The notes beneath the pieces are model-generated. The model did no database searches and was not told the origin of the DNA. It worked only from the letters and a program-made list of their open reading frames with translations. Positions 32,001 to 43,825 of a stretch of DNA of 64,000 nucleotides are shown one piece after another. The position numbers and the translations under genes were made by a program. How positions within the stretch are numbered: position 1 is the first letter of the stretch; the number at the start of each line of letters is the position of its first letter. Source of the DNA: Pseudoips prasinana (Eukaryota; Arthropoda; Insecta; Lepidoptera; Nolidae); the NCBI GenBank assembly GCA_951640165.1, contig OX621248.1, forward strand, positions 1,364,001-1,428,000. The letters are read 5' to 3'.

Positions 32001-34754
32001 ATGGATAGCAGTTATAGATTTGCTTCTTTTAATTGTAAAAACGTGAAACGTTCCGTTGACACTATTAGAGAGTTATGCCAAACTTGTGACATAGTTGCCC
32101 TACAAGAGACTTGGCTGTTCCCGCATGATATCTCTTACCTGAGTACCATTAGTAATAAATTTGGGTATACTGGGACATCGGCGATCAACACGGCAGATGG
32201 AGTGCTGCGGGGCAGGCCATACGGCGGTGTCGCGCTGTTATGGAGGAGCAACCTCTTCACTAATGTGTCTGTGCTACGGTGTGATAATAATCGTCTGTGC
32301 GGTAAAAATAGTGACCAAAAATCGGCCGCTTATTGTGATTAGTGTATACATACATGCCTACGAATGCAGTGGAGAATTTATCTGAATTCACAGACTGCCT
32401 TGCATCGGTAAGTGCTATTATTGATGAACATGGTGTAGAAACTGTATTTATTATGGGTGACTTCAACGCCCACCCTCGTGAGCTATTTTTTAGAGAGTTT
32501 ATAAGTTTCTGTAATGAACAATCGTGGACTTGTGCTGATGTGGATATGTTAGGATCTACAACTAATACTTACACGTTTGTGTGTGAAGCGTCTGGCTCTG
32601 AAAGATGGCTAGATCATTGTGCTGTGACGCAGTCAGCAAAACTCTGTATTTCTGATATCTATGTTAAATATGACACATTGTGGTCTGATCATTTTCCCCT
32701 GATTCTTGTATGTAACTTAAATTTGATAACACCTAAACTACCCATTACAACTAAAGTTGATAAGTCTGTAGTCTGGGGAGAGCGCACCAAGGATCAGATC
32801 AGAATGTATAGTGAGGAATGTCACAATAGTCTTCGTGCTATTGACTTTCCCAACAAATGCATAAATTGTGCGGATTACCACTGTATTGACGAGAGCCATG
32901 AATGTGTATTGGACAAACTTTATGATGACATTGTTGGTGCATTGAGAAGTGCAGCATCGATAAGTCGAGGAACCAAAAACGACCGTGAGAGAGGCTTGCG
33001 CATCGTTGGCTGGAATAGGCATGTCAGGGATGCTCACTGGGCTGCTAGGTTGCGGTTTCTAGAATGGGTTAAGTGCGGTAAACACAAAGTGGGTCGTATC
33101 TATGCTGAAATGTATGAAACTCGACGAATATTTAAAGCTCAACTCAAATGGTGTCAAATCACCAAGAGCAAATTAAGATGGATATCCTGGCCTCACAACA
33201 CTCAGCGCGTGATTTCCGTAGTTTCTGGAAGAATACTAAGAAAATGAACCCTCGATGTGGCATACCAGTGAGCGTTGATGGTGTGACTAGCTCCAACGAT
33301 ATTGCGAATACGTTTTGTGAACATTTTCTTGTACGGTCTCCGTTGGGGAAGGCGCAGGGGATGATCAATACTGAGGGGCTAGCCGGCAATCTAGTGGAAA
33401 CCCGTTTTTCAGCCAAAGATGTGGCTAAGGTCATTAAAAGTATTACTAGGGGCCAATCCCCGGGGCACGATGACCTCAGTATTGAACATCTTCAGCACGC
33501 TAGTCCTCACATATGTAGAGTGCTAGCAATGTTTTACACCCTATGCGTAGGCCACTCTTACTTGCCATCAGAGATGATAAAAACTATCGTAGTGCCTGTA
33601 TTGAAAAATAAAACTGGAGATTCCGCAGATCAAAGCAACTACAGACCAATTTCATTAGCGACGATTATCGCAAAGGTGTTTGACGGTTTGCTGGAGGCAC
33701 AGTTAAACAGATACATTGTAATACATGAGAGTGCAATACTGTGCCTCAAGCACACTGTCAAATATTATACAGGTCGAAGAACACCGATTTACGCTTGTTT
33801 CCTCGACTTGTCGAAGGCTTTTGACATGGTGTCCTTTGATATTCAGTGGAAAAAACTGGAGGATATTAACCTACCTCCAGAACTTATCAATATCCTCAAG
33901 TTCTGGTATGGACGCCAGGTCAATGCAGTTAGATGGGCGGGGACATTGTCTGATCCATACGGGTTGGAGTGCGGGGTGAGACAAGGAGGTTTGACCTCGC
34001 CTCTACTCTTTAACCTCTCTATAAATTCACTGATCGTCGCACTCAGCAGCCAACGAGTCGGCTGTTATCTGCCTCAACAACCTGAGTTACGCTGATGACA
34101 TGATACTGCTTAGTGCGTCAGTCTGTGGGTTAAGAAAACTACTAAAACTTGTGTGAGACCTATGCCGATACACATGGCTTAATATATAATGTGGAAAAGA
34201 GCCAGTATATGGTTTTTAAGGCTGGTAATGAACATCCGTCTCATGTGCCTCCTATTCGACTGTATGGTACTCCTCTAGCTAGGGTAATGCATTTTAAATA
34301 TTTAGGGCACATAGTTACAGCCGACCTTAAGGACGATACTGACATTGAACGGGAGCGGAGGGCACTGTCAGTGCGGGCGAACATGATAGCACATAGATTT
34401 GCGCGCTGCTCTACTGAAGCTAAAATTGCCCTATTCAAGGCGTATTGTACTTCACTGTACACCTGCAGTCTATGGATCAAGTTCACTTTAAAATCCTACA
34501 GTGCCCTCCGCGTACAGTTCAACAATGCATTCAGGGCTATGTTGGGACTACCTCGCTACTGCAGTGCCTCAGCTATGTTTGCCGAAGCGCGAACTGATTG
34601 TTTTTATACAACAATACGCAAGCGCGGCACATCGCTGGTGCGCAGGGTGCGAGCTAGTTCCAACATAGTGCTGAAAATGATCGCGGACAGGATTGACTGT
34701 TCGTTTATAAGAAGGTGCTGCGACATGCACATCGTAGCGGCGGAATGTAAATAA
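32001..34754 (+). pseudogene. LINE A ORF2: endonuclease plus reverse transcriptase, several frameshifts
   Basis: Degenerate EN-RT protein. The N-terminus RFASFNCKNVKRS and IVALQETWLFPHD match the APE-type endonuclease start (N, E catalytic residues). VFIMGDFNAHP, WLDHCAV and LWSDHFPL complete it. RT motifs: SPGHDDLSIEHL, SNYRPISLATI, CFLDLSKAFDMV, GVRQGGLTSPLLFN and SYADDMILLS (34085 onward). The C-terminus LGLPRYCSASAMFAEAR is conserved in this lepidopteran family. Frame changes occur at about 32270-32350 (two), 33150, 34075 and 34150, so at least five indels disable it. It follows ORF1 by 76 bases, the normal order of a two-ORF LINE. Confidence 0.85.
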
Positions 34755-34843
34755 TATTATATTTTATTACTAACACCTAGGCTAAGTTTTACTTACAATT
34801 ATGAGTTTTTAAAACAAAACTTGAAATAAACGTTTTATTATTA

Positions 34844-35190
34844 TTATAATACATACACTGAATTTTTTATTTAACAGTATATTTAAAATAATAATATGCA
34901 TTATTATTTTCTAAATTAGTTTCTTGGAATAAAGTTTATTTTTCTTTATTTTGTATTAAATGATGGAATATCTATGAATACAAATAAAACTGCGATTTAT
35001 AAGTCTTATTGCTTTGACTTAAGGTCCATTTCAATTGGTTTTGACCGCACAGGGTTGATATGACAATAATTTCCGTAGTTTTATTATTTTGGAAAAAAAT
35101 TACCTATATTAAAAATGATATAAATTGATTCAGTAAACGATTCTGAACAAAGTATTTTCAGGAAGTGCGTTAATTACGTTACAAGTTGTA
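34844..35190 (+). mobile_element. MITE, right part (outermost layer of the nest)
   Basis: It matches 42530-42861 throughout (ttcttggaataaagtttatt; gattctgaacaaa(g/c)tattttcagga) and ends gtgcgttaattacgttacaa followed by gttgta, complementary to the left end at 25744. Confidence 0.75.
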
Positions 35191-35212
35191 TGTACTTACA
35201 AAACAAAAATAG

Positions 35213-35310
35213 GTAGTATATCAGTTATCTGGTTTTCATAGTGCAAGCTCTGCTTAGTTTGGAATCAGATGGCCGTGTAGGAATAATGCCCAAGATTTTT
35301 TTCTTAGCGT
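35213..35310 (+). mobile_element. 3' part of tRNA-derived SINE (family 2)
   Basis: It has gtatatcagttatctggttt and tgcttagtttggaatcagat, as in 16283-16516. Confidence 0.5.
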
Positions 35311-35387
35311 AATGAAATGTCAGAAGTAAATAAGCAGCGTTGGTTAATTTTAATCACACCACTGCACTATCTTAAATCTAAGACTCC

Positions 35388-35705
35388 CAAGACAAAAGAA
35401 AACAAACGAAGATTTATTGTTTATTTTCTTCATTGGGTCGTCTTTTTAGGTAGCTAGTGAAAACTGCAAGTTAGATAGGATAGGGTCCTCGAGGGCGAGA
35501 ACCGCGTTAGCCCCCTATCCCTGATCTAGGATCCCTTAGGGATCCATTTAGCTTCAGCGTTCACAACCGAGGGGTTGTGATGTAACATGTCGCTTTACTT
35601 CACAGGCGCTATCATATGAGTCATGCCGCAGGTTAGTAAAACTAACTAGTTTATAGCTTTCAGTTCTTGTCTTTGGTCTAACTGTTCCTGTCAGTCCTTC
35701 TATGT
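35388..35705. repeat. Unclassified repeat, copy 1 (pairs with 39275-39555)
   Basis: Shared blocks in the same order: agcgttcacaaccgaggggt then tgtgatgtaa, ctttacttcac(a/c)ggcgc, gagtcatgcc and aaactaactagt. No coding frame and no clear ends. Confidence 0.6.
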
Positions 35706-35708
35706 ACT

Positions 35709-36105
35709 GATGCCAGTTCCTCCAGATACCCTAATCTGTCAAAATTCTTCTATCAATTTTCAACCTTATCATATCATATTTTATTTTATTTTTTAATTTC
35801 ATTACATTTCATTTCATTTTATTTTATTAGGGAAGCTAACAGCTACATACAATTGATTACAAATTTCGATAAATGACTGCCAATAACAAGCTTCCACAAC
35901 TTGGTAACTAAATGGATGCATCTCCGGTCTACTTAATTAATTACAGTAATGACAATTCTACAAATGGTTTTAAAAGATTGAGCCAATAGAACTATACAAA
36001 AAATTATACATTATCAATGAAATATCTAGTTAATATAAGGTTCACTTTCGTATGGGGAAATCTGACAGATTCCGGTAGCTTGATGTGATGGCGGCTGTAC
36101 GTGTA
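35709..36105. mobile_element. MITE-like repeat split by a LINE 3' end
   Basis: The left part (ccagataccctaatctgtca) and right part (36034-36105: aaatctgacagattcc, tagcttgatgtgatggcggc) together equal the unbroken copy at 36855-36990. The middle (about 35772-36033) is a minus-strand retroposon tail (tttattttattagggaagct) also found at 63640-63735. Confidence 0.5.
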
Positions 36106-36854
36106 ATATATTTAATAAAAATTAAAATAATGTAATGTCCCCGGATACTATTATTAAAACCTGAAAAGTATATTAATATTTTGTATGTAAATATCATCAG
36201 TAAGTTCTGTAGATTCTAATAAAATCAACTAATACATAGTATTTCAACCGTATCCACAAATCAAACGGTGACCTATCTGAGAAACTTCTCTCTTGAGCCT
36301 ATACAATCTAATTCACAAGATTACAATAATAAATATATAATTCATGCGAACAAGCATTGTAAGTTATGGAGTTGGAATCGAACTTGTACCATTTATGCTA
36401 ATAACGGCTTCTGGAGGCGGAATAACAAATGCTTCGGAGGCAATTATTTGTGGGCATTATAACAGGTTATTAAGTTGCGATATTTTGTTATTTTAAGCAT
36501 GATTTACTGTTTTATTGTTATGAGGAAACAAATGTCTCATTCGGAACAATCCCAACTCTCGGTTCCACCACATAACTGGAGAGCAATCTTACACTTGGTA
36601 CTAACACTAGGTAATAAGTAATTTTTATTTAATTTTACTAACACCAAATGGATTTATTTTTCCAAAATAAAAAATATACAATACAATACAACACAAAATT
36701 CAAAATTCAAAATTTTGATTTTTTTTTGAATACAACACAAAATCTCTCAACAGATAGTTATTCATCAAAAGCCAAGGGTTGATTATAAACTATTTTTGTA
36801 AACATAGTTATTTTTCCACGATAGTTTTATAATTTTAAGTTCTCGTTAAAGAGG
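36106..36854. other. AT-rich DNA without recognisable gene
   Basis: Includes short direct repeats (caaaattcaaaattcaaaat at about 36698). No coding signal. Confidence 0.35.
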
Positions 36855-36990
36855 GAGGTATCTAAATCCAGCTACCCTAATCTGTCAAATTTGTTTTATA
36901 ATTTTTTTACTTTATTACATCAGCATAAGGTTCAATTTCAATTGGGGAAATTTGACAGACTGGGGCCGCTTGATGTGCTGGCGTCTGTAC
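36855..36990. mobile_element. MITE-like repeat, compact copy
   Basis: The ends agctaccctaatctgtcaaa and aaatttgacagactggggcc are imperfect complements. The right flank block cttgatgtgctggcgtctgt recurs at 36080 and, inverted, at 40219-40375. Confidence 0.5.
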
Positions 36991-37372
36991 AAACGATTGA
37001 TTATGTCATTTTTAACCTTTATTTATTGATGTGAAACATCTATAGCCGCACGTAAAACAGATTTCTGGCGTGGCGACGCATGCCGTGGTTTTTTTTAGTT
37101 CCTATCACAATATGTTCGTTTCGACTTAGACTTCGACTTAGACATGACTTTGACATGACTTCGACTTTGACTTCCACTGCGACTTATACTTCGACTTCGA
37201 CATCGACTTCGACTTCGACTGCGACTTATACTTTGACTTCGACTTCTGCATACTTATTACTTTTACAAAATAATGTCGATATTTCACATCTGCCAGGCGT
37301 CCCGTGACGGCTCACATTTTTTTTGTAAGCCGATCACTATCCTGATGTTCGGCGACTTAGCCGGTAGCCCCC
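36991..37372. mobile_element. Foldback MITE remnant with internal microsatellite
   Basis: It keeps the right arm of the foldback family (aaacgattgattatgtcatt; cctgatgttcggcgacttag) but lacks the left arm. 37125-37252 is an (acttcg)n-type array with variants. Confidence 0.5.
37125..37252 (+). repeat. Imperfect (cttcga)n array
   Basis: Hexamer cttcga / cttaga / ctttga variants repeat about 20 times, giving frames rich in Thr and Ser on the plus strand that are not genes. Confidence 0.8.
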
Positions 37373-37444
37373 TAGGATGGGGCTGGATTTGGTAAGCATA
37401 ACAATAAATATAGATGTATGATATAAATGGCCATTATATATAAG

Positions 37445-37690
37445 ATATATTTATTGACGGTCGCCGTAGACTATGCTCCTGCCTACGAAGCTGGTGGTCC
37501 TGAGTTCGAATCCCGGTAAGTGCAAATGTTTGTGTGATGAGCACGAATATTTGTTTGTGAGTCATGGATGTTTTCTATGTATTTAAGTATTTATCTATCT
37601 ATATAAGTGTGTATAGCATTGCCTGGTACCCATAGTACAAGCTTTGCTTAGTTTGGGGCTAGAATGATCTGTATGACATTGTTAAAAAAA
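37445..37690 (+). mobile_element. tRNA-derived SINE (family 2), near complete
   Basis: Head: cggtcgccgtagactatgct (A-box region) and tgagttcgaatcccggtaag (B box). Body: tatttaagtatttatctatc, tgcctggtacccatagtaca, ttgcttagtttggggctaga. Ends in a short oligo-A run. Confidence 0.7.
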
Positions 37691-38930
37691 TACTAGAGTT
37701 ATAACGCGCCGTGAAGATTTTTAGACCCGTGTAAAAGGTATGTTGATTTTATTTTAGTTAGGCCGCATAAACCACCTCAATGTTATACGGCCTCTTTTTA
37801 CTTATTGTTAAACCTCTGCGATGGTGTTCTTTTAATAAGATTAAAAAGTTAAGTCATACTGCACAGATAGATTTTTCCGTGACAAGGGAGAGTAAAATTG
37901 GAACCCGCTTCATTCATCATGGTATTTATTATTGTTTGATTGTACCAAGTATTATTACGACACCGTAAACGTGTACCTAATCAATTCACCAGTAGTATTT
38001 CCTTGCTCCTAAGAACACGCCCCATATGGAATTTGTCCAGCGGGGGACAAATTTAAGAAAGAAGTTTATCTTTCCGTATTTTTGCTGTAGGTTAATTTAG
38101 CTCTCCAAAACGGAGACAAGGTACTAGATTTGACCCATATCAGCTAGATTTATATATGTTTGTTAGATTTCTATATGAGAGCTTCTCAAGAACTCACCTG
38201 TCACCAAGAAATCCACTGAGAACGTCTCATCGAAACTAACTCGTTTATATTTCGCGGATATACTATATAACTATTACTTACGTAACTGCTGTTCTCATAT
38301 TGAAAAGTCTTCTCAATCTTGATTCCCAAAAAGTTTTACTTAAACTTCCTAATTGGCCAATTACCTATATATACTTTTTACACCACTGGGGATATCCCGT
38401 TCAACCTTTCCACAGTCTCACCCGCGCTCCAATCAGCCACAGGCTATAAAATAATCGCCTTTATGTGATCAGCATTTATCAGACATGTGCAAAAATTGCA
38501 TTCCATCCAACAAAACACGTGAAACTCAACACTATGCTTTGAAAGTTCCTCCGTCCAACAAAATATAACAGCACTTCGAAAGCATTTCAGAAATATTTTA
38601 CACTTAGCAACATATTGCTCTATAAAAGAACTATTTTAACGCGACAATGTGACGGTAGGTGGACGAACGCGTTTGAGTTTTCACCTAAAGGTACTATGGC
38701 CGGCTAAAAACCAAGGCAAAGCTAATTACCAGTATAATTACCATGCTCTATAAGTTATCCTTCCAAAATAACAATTTTTATTTAGATCGACAAAAATGAG
38801 TGAGGTGATGGTTTTAATATTTCTAATTGTTCCAACATATAGCAATAATAGTTTTGCATTGTTGAATGACCAAACAAATTTAGTTTCATCTCCTTTATTA
38901 CGAATATTTGGGGGTAGTTAGAAATAATTG
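37690..38930. other. No recognisable feature
   Basis: Mixed DNA with no conserved frame, repeat partner or motif that I can support. Confidence 0.35.
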
Positions 38931-38934
38931 TCCA

Positions 38935-39245
38935 TGCGGTTGGTAGTGTATAAAAGAGCGCTCGCTTCGTTGACTTTCAGTCTCCTTCATGCACTCGACG
39001 AGTTAGCAGCCCTTGAGAATGGTCCGTGGAGGACTGAAACACGTGTTGGGTATCGTACTGGCGCATGTAATTTGCTTTTTTATATTGTCCTTCTTGCATG
39101 TGCACATTTTTGCGGGCGGGAGGGCGGTGCAAATTGCATCCCGGCATGATTAAACTGACAATTAGCGGAATTAACACTACATATTGATTTTGTATTTTGA
39201 TTGTTATGGATTTCCGCAAAGTAACGCCTGATTCCATTTCTTAAA
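38935..39245 (+). repeat. Interspersed repeat, copy 2 with longer 5' part
   Basis: 39105-39243 matches 8824-8948. The upstream 38935-39104 (ctcgcttcgttgactttcag; actgaaacacgtgttgggta) is contiguous here but absent from copy 1. Possibly a LINE 3' region. Confidence 0.45.
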
Positions 39246-39274
39246 AACTTGAATATATACGACTGCAAGCATTG

Positions 39275-39555
39275 TCCGACGTTCCTAAAACAAAAGAAGA
39301 TTTTATGTTTCTTTTCTTATCTGGTTTGTCTTCTTAGGCAGCTAGTTAAAATTGCAAGTTAGATGGGATAGAGTCCTCGCTGACGAGAACTACGTTGGTC
39401 CCCCATGCGAAATCTGGGATCCCTTTAGCCTGGACAGCGTTCACAACCGAGGGGTTGTGATGTAATTATTCCTCTTTACTTCACCGGCGCCTTGAGTCAT
39501 GCCCCAAACTAACTAGTAGTGATCTGTTCTAACTGGTTCACTCAGTCCTTATGTG
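39275..39555. repeat. Unclassified repeat, copy 2 (pairs with 35388-35705)
   Basis: Same blocks as copy 1, including agcgttcacaaccgaggggt and the preceding gcaagttagatgggatag. It lies about 3.9 kb from copy 1 in the same orientation. Confidence 0.6.
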
Positions 39556-39794
39556 TACGAGTAATTTACCTAATTAATATTAATTTATTAAAAAAAACTG
39601 CCAGAGGGGCAAAATTTGCGAAGGAGGCTATGAAAGAAAGGAAGTAAAATAATGTTTGCTGGTACGAGTGGTAAGTTACGAGCACACATTTTCTTTTTCT
39701 CTTTCTCGTATAGCCACTCGCAGTATCTTTTTCTCTTTGCCCCTACAGTAATATATGTAACTTAATTCTCTCTCTGCTGTGTGGTGACGGCGAC

Positions 39795-40037
39795 AAATAT
39801 CGGAATCAGAATATCATCACCCCATCACATCCGGTGAGGGGCGTAGAAGTCGACCCGAGGAAATATCTACCAGAGGATGGGCAGCAGCTTTCTTCTGATT
39901 ACTGTGACCATCTTACTGCGTTCGCCAACCCGTCTGCCAAGCATGGCGATTATGGCATATCCCCCCCAAGACGATTCTTGAGGGACGCTTGTCCAGCAGT
40001 GGACTTATTTAGCTGTAATGATGATGATGATGATGAA
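39795..40037 (+). repeat. Interspersed repeat with (gat)n end
   Basis: Blocks ggggcgtagaagtcgacccg, gaggaaatatctaccagagg, aacccgtctgccaagcatgg, then ccagcagtggacttatttag and (atg)n. Complementary copies lie at 14905 and 19250 and a direct copy at 41690. Confidence 0.5.
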
Positions 40038-40200
40038 TTCTCTCTCTCCCCTTTATTCACTAATTTATATCTCCCTCTCAACTTGCATTCGCCGTGCCCG
40101 ATCACACTTTTCGTAAAGTTCTCGTAACGCATTCACCAGTTTACTCCCCAAGTTAAAACGTGCATAAAGAAGTCTTCAATAATTCATCCACACAAACGAC

Positions 40201-40375
40201 CATCAACCATAGTATCGTACAGACGCCAGCACATCAAGCTACCCCAATCTGTCAAGTTTCCCCAATTGAAAGTAAACCTAATGCTTTTGCGATAAAGTTG
40301 AAAATCTATATAAAAGAAATTTGACAGATAGCAGTAACTGGATGGATTAAAAAATTTTACCTGTCTCTTTATTTA
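40201..40375. mobile_element. MITE-like repeat, inverted copy
   Basis: It is the complement of 36855-36990 (gtacagacgccagcacatca; ctaccccaatctgtcaagtt) followed by a diverged second half. Confidence 0.45.
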
Positions 40376-41030
40376 AATATTGTGAGACCTACAATGATAT
40401 AATTATGTTTCCAACTAATTAATGTCTTTAATGCCGACACAAACAAGAAAAAAAAATAAATACAGTACATAGGCTATCCATCTCAAATAGCCACGTCATC
40501 ACAAACCAACGGAAACTCTTGAAAAATCAACATAGACATTGACCTTGTTAACTCAATCACAATGTTTGCGTAACTCGTAAACTAGGCACAGGAACAGTAC
40601 ACAGCCTAAAGATAAACAGGATTAGATTAATAAAATATACTGAGCTGGAAATGTAGTGCTTGCAGAGTTGTACTAACTCAATTATTTATTTAGTTGAAAC
40701 TTTGTCTATGAGGGGAGCAATAAGAGGTGAAATATTTAATAAGACAAAATATTTGAGTTATGTTTACAAATAAATCATAATAACTGCTTCATTGGTGTGT
40801 AGGTAAGTGCATCTAAGTTGCAAAAACTTCCTATTCTTTAATATCATAATTTTAATTTAAAAAAAAAAAAAAAAAAAAAAATCAAATCTACTTAAGCTTC
40901 AAACTATTAGATTTTAGTTTTAATTAATTAGTTTTAAGGTGCATGTTCACCTAGGTGCGACTCGATTGGATCATGGTGTTACGGATCGTGCTTCGGTGAA
41001 CTTCAAATCTATTTGTTTTATTATATAATA
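40376..41030. other. AT-rich DNA with a 23-base A run
   Basis: A homopolymer of A occupies about 40859-40881. No gene recognised. Confidence 0.4.
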
Positions 41031-41400
41031 TAATATTACTTTATGTCATGCGTCACTATTAGTTCCACTCAAATTGTCATGCTGTGTACACTTGTTTAGG
41101 AATACTGTCTAGAGCTAAACCTGAATGTATACTTATCTGTCATGTATTGATGATATTCTGTTTTGTGTGCCAATAAAATAAAATAAAAAATAAAATAAAA
41201 TTTTGATATTAAATTATAGTCCATACACAGATTACCGATTGTGATTTTGTTTGTGAATTAACTAGATGCTTTTACATTTTAAAGTTTGTTGATATTTGCA
41301 TGCTGTTTTTATAGCTAAATGGGCTTGTTCTCCTGTAATGTTATACACCACATTATATATCACCCTGTTTAAAGCAAATAAACAATTTGAATTTGAATTT
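41031..41400 (+). mobile_element. Two LINE-like 3' tails
   Basis: 41031-41210 ends gccaataaaataaaataaaa. 41330-41400 ends gcaaataaacaatttgaatt with an (aatttg)n tail. No coding parts. Confidence 0.4.
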
Positions 41401-41689
41401 AGAATCAAAAATTCAAAAGGATCAACCTTTTGAATGTTTGATCTTGTGAGGGTCGCCTGAAGCCGACTTTGTCCAGCAATTGAAGTCTTTCAGCTAATAT
41501 GATGGTGATGAATATCATAATCTGACAGAACGGTATACCACAATGACCGGGAAAAGAGCATGCATAGGTCTAACAGCTGTACATGCTCTCTGACGCATAG
41601 AACCGCCAATTTCCATGACATATAGGGTATCGCAGAAAAAAATATTTTGGCCCAACCTGAAATTGGACCCCAGACCTCTTCACCTACAG

Positions 41690-41905
41690 TTCTTTTTATA
41701 TGCTCGAGGGAATATTACTCAGAGAAATGGGCAGCAGCGTCTCTCTGTGTAACTATGACCATCATACTGCGATTGCCAACCCGTCTGCCAAGAGTGGCGA
41801 TTATTGCATATTTCTCCGAATGTAGGACAAAACTTCATTGAAGGAATCTTTTGGGGAGGCCTTTGTCCAGCTGTGGACGTCATTCATGATGATGACGACT
41901 TAAGT
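41690..41905 (+). repeat. Interspersed repeat with RTE-like (gatgat) end
   Basis: Same order of blocks as 39795-40037 (tcgagggaatattactcaga; aacccgtctgccaagagtgg), then ggggaggcctttgtccagct and gatgatgac. Confidence 0.45.
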
Positions 41906-42456
41906 CTCTGGTTAGGAATACCAAATACCATTTGATTTGAGCTATTATAAACCCGTCATAATATATTCTGCGGATGACATAACAACGCCCAAATTACTAA
42001 CCATACCTCGAAATAGCTTTATCACTGGAAACCCTGAATCTTACATAGGCTAATAAGTAATAAATCCGTTCAAGTACTACGTCGTTAAATTTCATTACGT
42101 CATGAAGATTCCCTCAAATGGTTGGTACCATTAATTTAAAGCAGTTATATGGCACTGAACTGTCGTGGCAAAGTTGTATGAAATGGCTTAACAGAATAAT
42201 TCTAATGTGCCCGAGTTTGGTCGTAAATAAGAACGGAAACGGTACAAGAATATATTTAATTAGAAATTAATAAAGTATTAAGGCCATAAAAATAAGAATA
42301 CACTTTGGCGGTAAACCTTGTGTCAATAGGGCCTGGATCTGGATGGATAAATTATTACTTGGGAATGATATGAAATTAAATCGGTTTACAAAACAACGGA
42401 GAAATTGCGTAACATGTATAATAATGACAGACGCGCTCGCAGGATAATCGACTATA
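41906..42456. other. No recognisable feature
   Basis: No conserved frame; the 65-codon minus frame at 42267-42464 lacks motifs. Confidence 0.3.
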
Positions 42457-42861
42457 TACAACACGTAACGTAATTAACGCACACCCTCAAACACCCCAAT
42501 TAGAATAGTATGTTGTAATCATAATGCATAGACTGAATTAATTTAACATGTATATGCATTGTTATTTACTAAATTAATTTCTTGGAATAAAGTTTATTTT
42601 TCTTTATTTTGTATTGAATGATGGAATTTGTATGAATACAAATAAAACTGCGACTTTAAACGTCTATTACTTTGACTTACGGTCCCTTTCAATTTTTTTT
42701 GACTGTACAGGGTTAATATGAAAATAATTTCCATAGTTTTAATTATTTTGGAATAAAAAATTACCTATATTAAAAATGATATAAATCAATTCAGTAAACG
42801 ATTCTGAACAAACTATTTTCAGGATGTGCGTTAATTAAGTTACATGTTTTAGATATAGACG
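42457..42861. mobile_element. Unbroken MITE copy (reference for the nest)
   Basis: The left end cgtaacgtaattaacgcaca and right end tgtgcgttaattaagttaca are complements with about three mismatches over 27 bp. About 400 bp long, no coding capacity. It is the uninterrupted equivalent of 25744-25814 plus 34844-35190. Confidence 0.7.
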
Positions 42862-43275
42862 ATAGAGACCTAACAAGTAAAAAGCTGCAAAACTTGGATC
42901 ATCGGCGTCAGGTTGCAAGATTATCGGTTTTCTACCGGCTGTTTCATGGAGAATGCGCTCAAGACCTCCATCAACTTATCCTTCCATCTCCCTTTTTTCA
43001 TCTTGAGTACAAGGCGTCGGGAGGTTCTCCACCGCTATGTTGTTGACATCCCATTATGCCGTATGAAGCGTTTTGCTTCCTCTTTCATCATACGCACGGC
43101 TAAGCTGTGGAACAACCTCCCAAACGACGTGTTTCCAGACTCATATAACATGGGTTTATTTAAGGTTAGAGTGAACAGGCATCTTATGGGTCGCCGGCCA
43201 CCTTCGACCACATCTTCACTTATCATCAGGTCAGATCGTGGTCAAGCGCAAACCCATTTTGCATAAAAAAATATA
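42862..43275 (+). pseudogene. LINE ORF2 C-terminus (jockey/CR1-like)
   Basis: The frame starting near 42855 reads LDHRRQVARLSVFYRLFHGE, then shifts to VVDIPLCRMKRFASSF and RTAKLWNNLPNDVFPDSYNM, followed by GLFKVRVNRHL. This is the well-known C-terminal end of jockey/CR1-type LINE proteins (LWN.LP..VFP...F K..VN..L). At least one frameshift (near 42990) breaks it and the RT core is missing. The stop at 43263 is followed by an AT-rich 3' end. It directly follows the MITE at 42457-42861. Confidence 0.65.
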
Positions 43276-43299
43276 ATTTATAATTATAATAATTATTTT

Positions 43300-43380
43300 G
43301 GGACAACTAACACAATGCCAACTGAACCTAACGTAGGCACAGCCTTTACTATGGTAACCCGACAACTGATGAACATTTTT
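43300..43380 (-). mobile_element. SINE tail fragment (family 2)
   Basis: gcacagcctttactatggta then acccgacaactgatgaac is the complement of the family 2 body (ggtttccatagt...gctctgc). Confidence 0.4.
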
Positions 43381-43396
43381 CCAAAAAATAACAATC

Positions 43397-43746
43397 CTCC
43401 TAACCGCAATTCGGCCACGGCAGCCAGTTTCAATAGACATTAGCCATCTGCGCGGGACATATTATAGTGCACAAGTGTGTGCGCAAACACAGGAGCTCTT
43501 TCTATTCCATCACTCTTATCATCCGATGGGATGCCTAGCGACACGACCGGAAAGAGGTCAGGTACAGGCCCGACGGCTTTACGTGCTCTCCGAGGCACGG
43601 GGGTATAATACCGCCAACTTCCAGACTGCTGAGAAATTTTTCTTTTTACAGATAAGTCCCAAAATTACTTTTTGGCCTAAACCGGGATTTGAATCCAGGA
43701 CCTGGTTCTCTCCGGGTGAACACGCTACCGCTAAACCAAGGAGGCA
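43397..43746 (-). mobile_element. tRNA-derived SINE (SINE family V)
   Basis: Same architecture as 7893-8275: minus-strand head tgcctccttggtttagcggt (A box), then a B box with gattcaaatcccggtttagg, and the body block gcgcgggacatattatagtg on the plus strand. Confidence 0.7.
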
Positions 43747-43825
43747 TACAATACATACATATTATAGATAAATTACACCCAAACACATGACAAATAATCG
43801 TGTTCATCACACAAACGTTTGTCCA

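Larger units (their letters stand above)
31277..34843 (+). mobile_element. LINE A, 3' part (rest of ORF1, ORF2, 3' UTR)
   Basis: It resumes at the second copy of gaacctgacgaa and ends in a (tta)n tail at about 34825-34843, where MITE sequence restarts (acatacactgaatt against gcatagactgaatt in the unbroken copy). With the 5' part, LINE A is about 3.9 kb, close to full length: it has a leader, ORF1, ORF2 and a 3' UTR. Confidence 0.8.

Noticed and set aside
37125..37252. CRISPR-like or minisatellite array of function
   Set aside because: It is a simple imperfect hexamer microsatellite without spacers.
37080..37307. Thr/Ser-rich 75-codon protein
   Set aside because: Produced by the (cttcga)n array.
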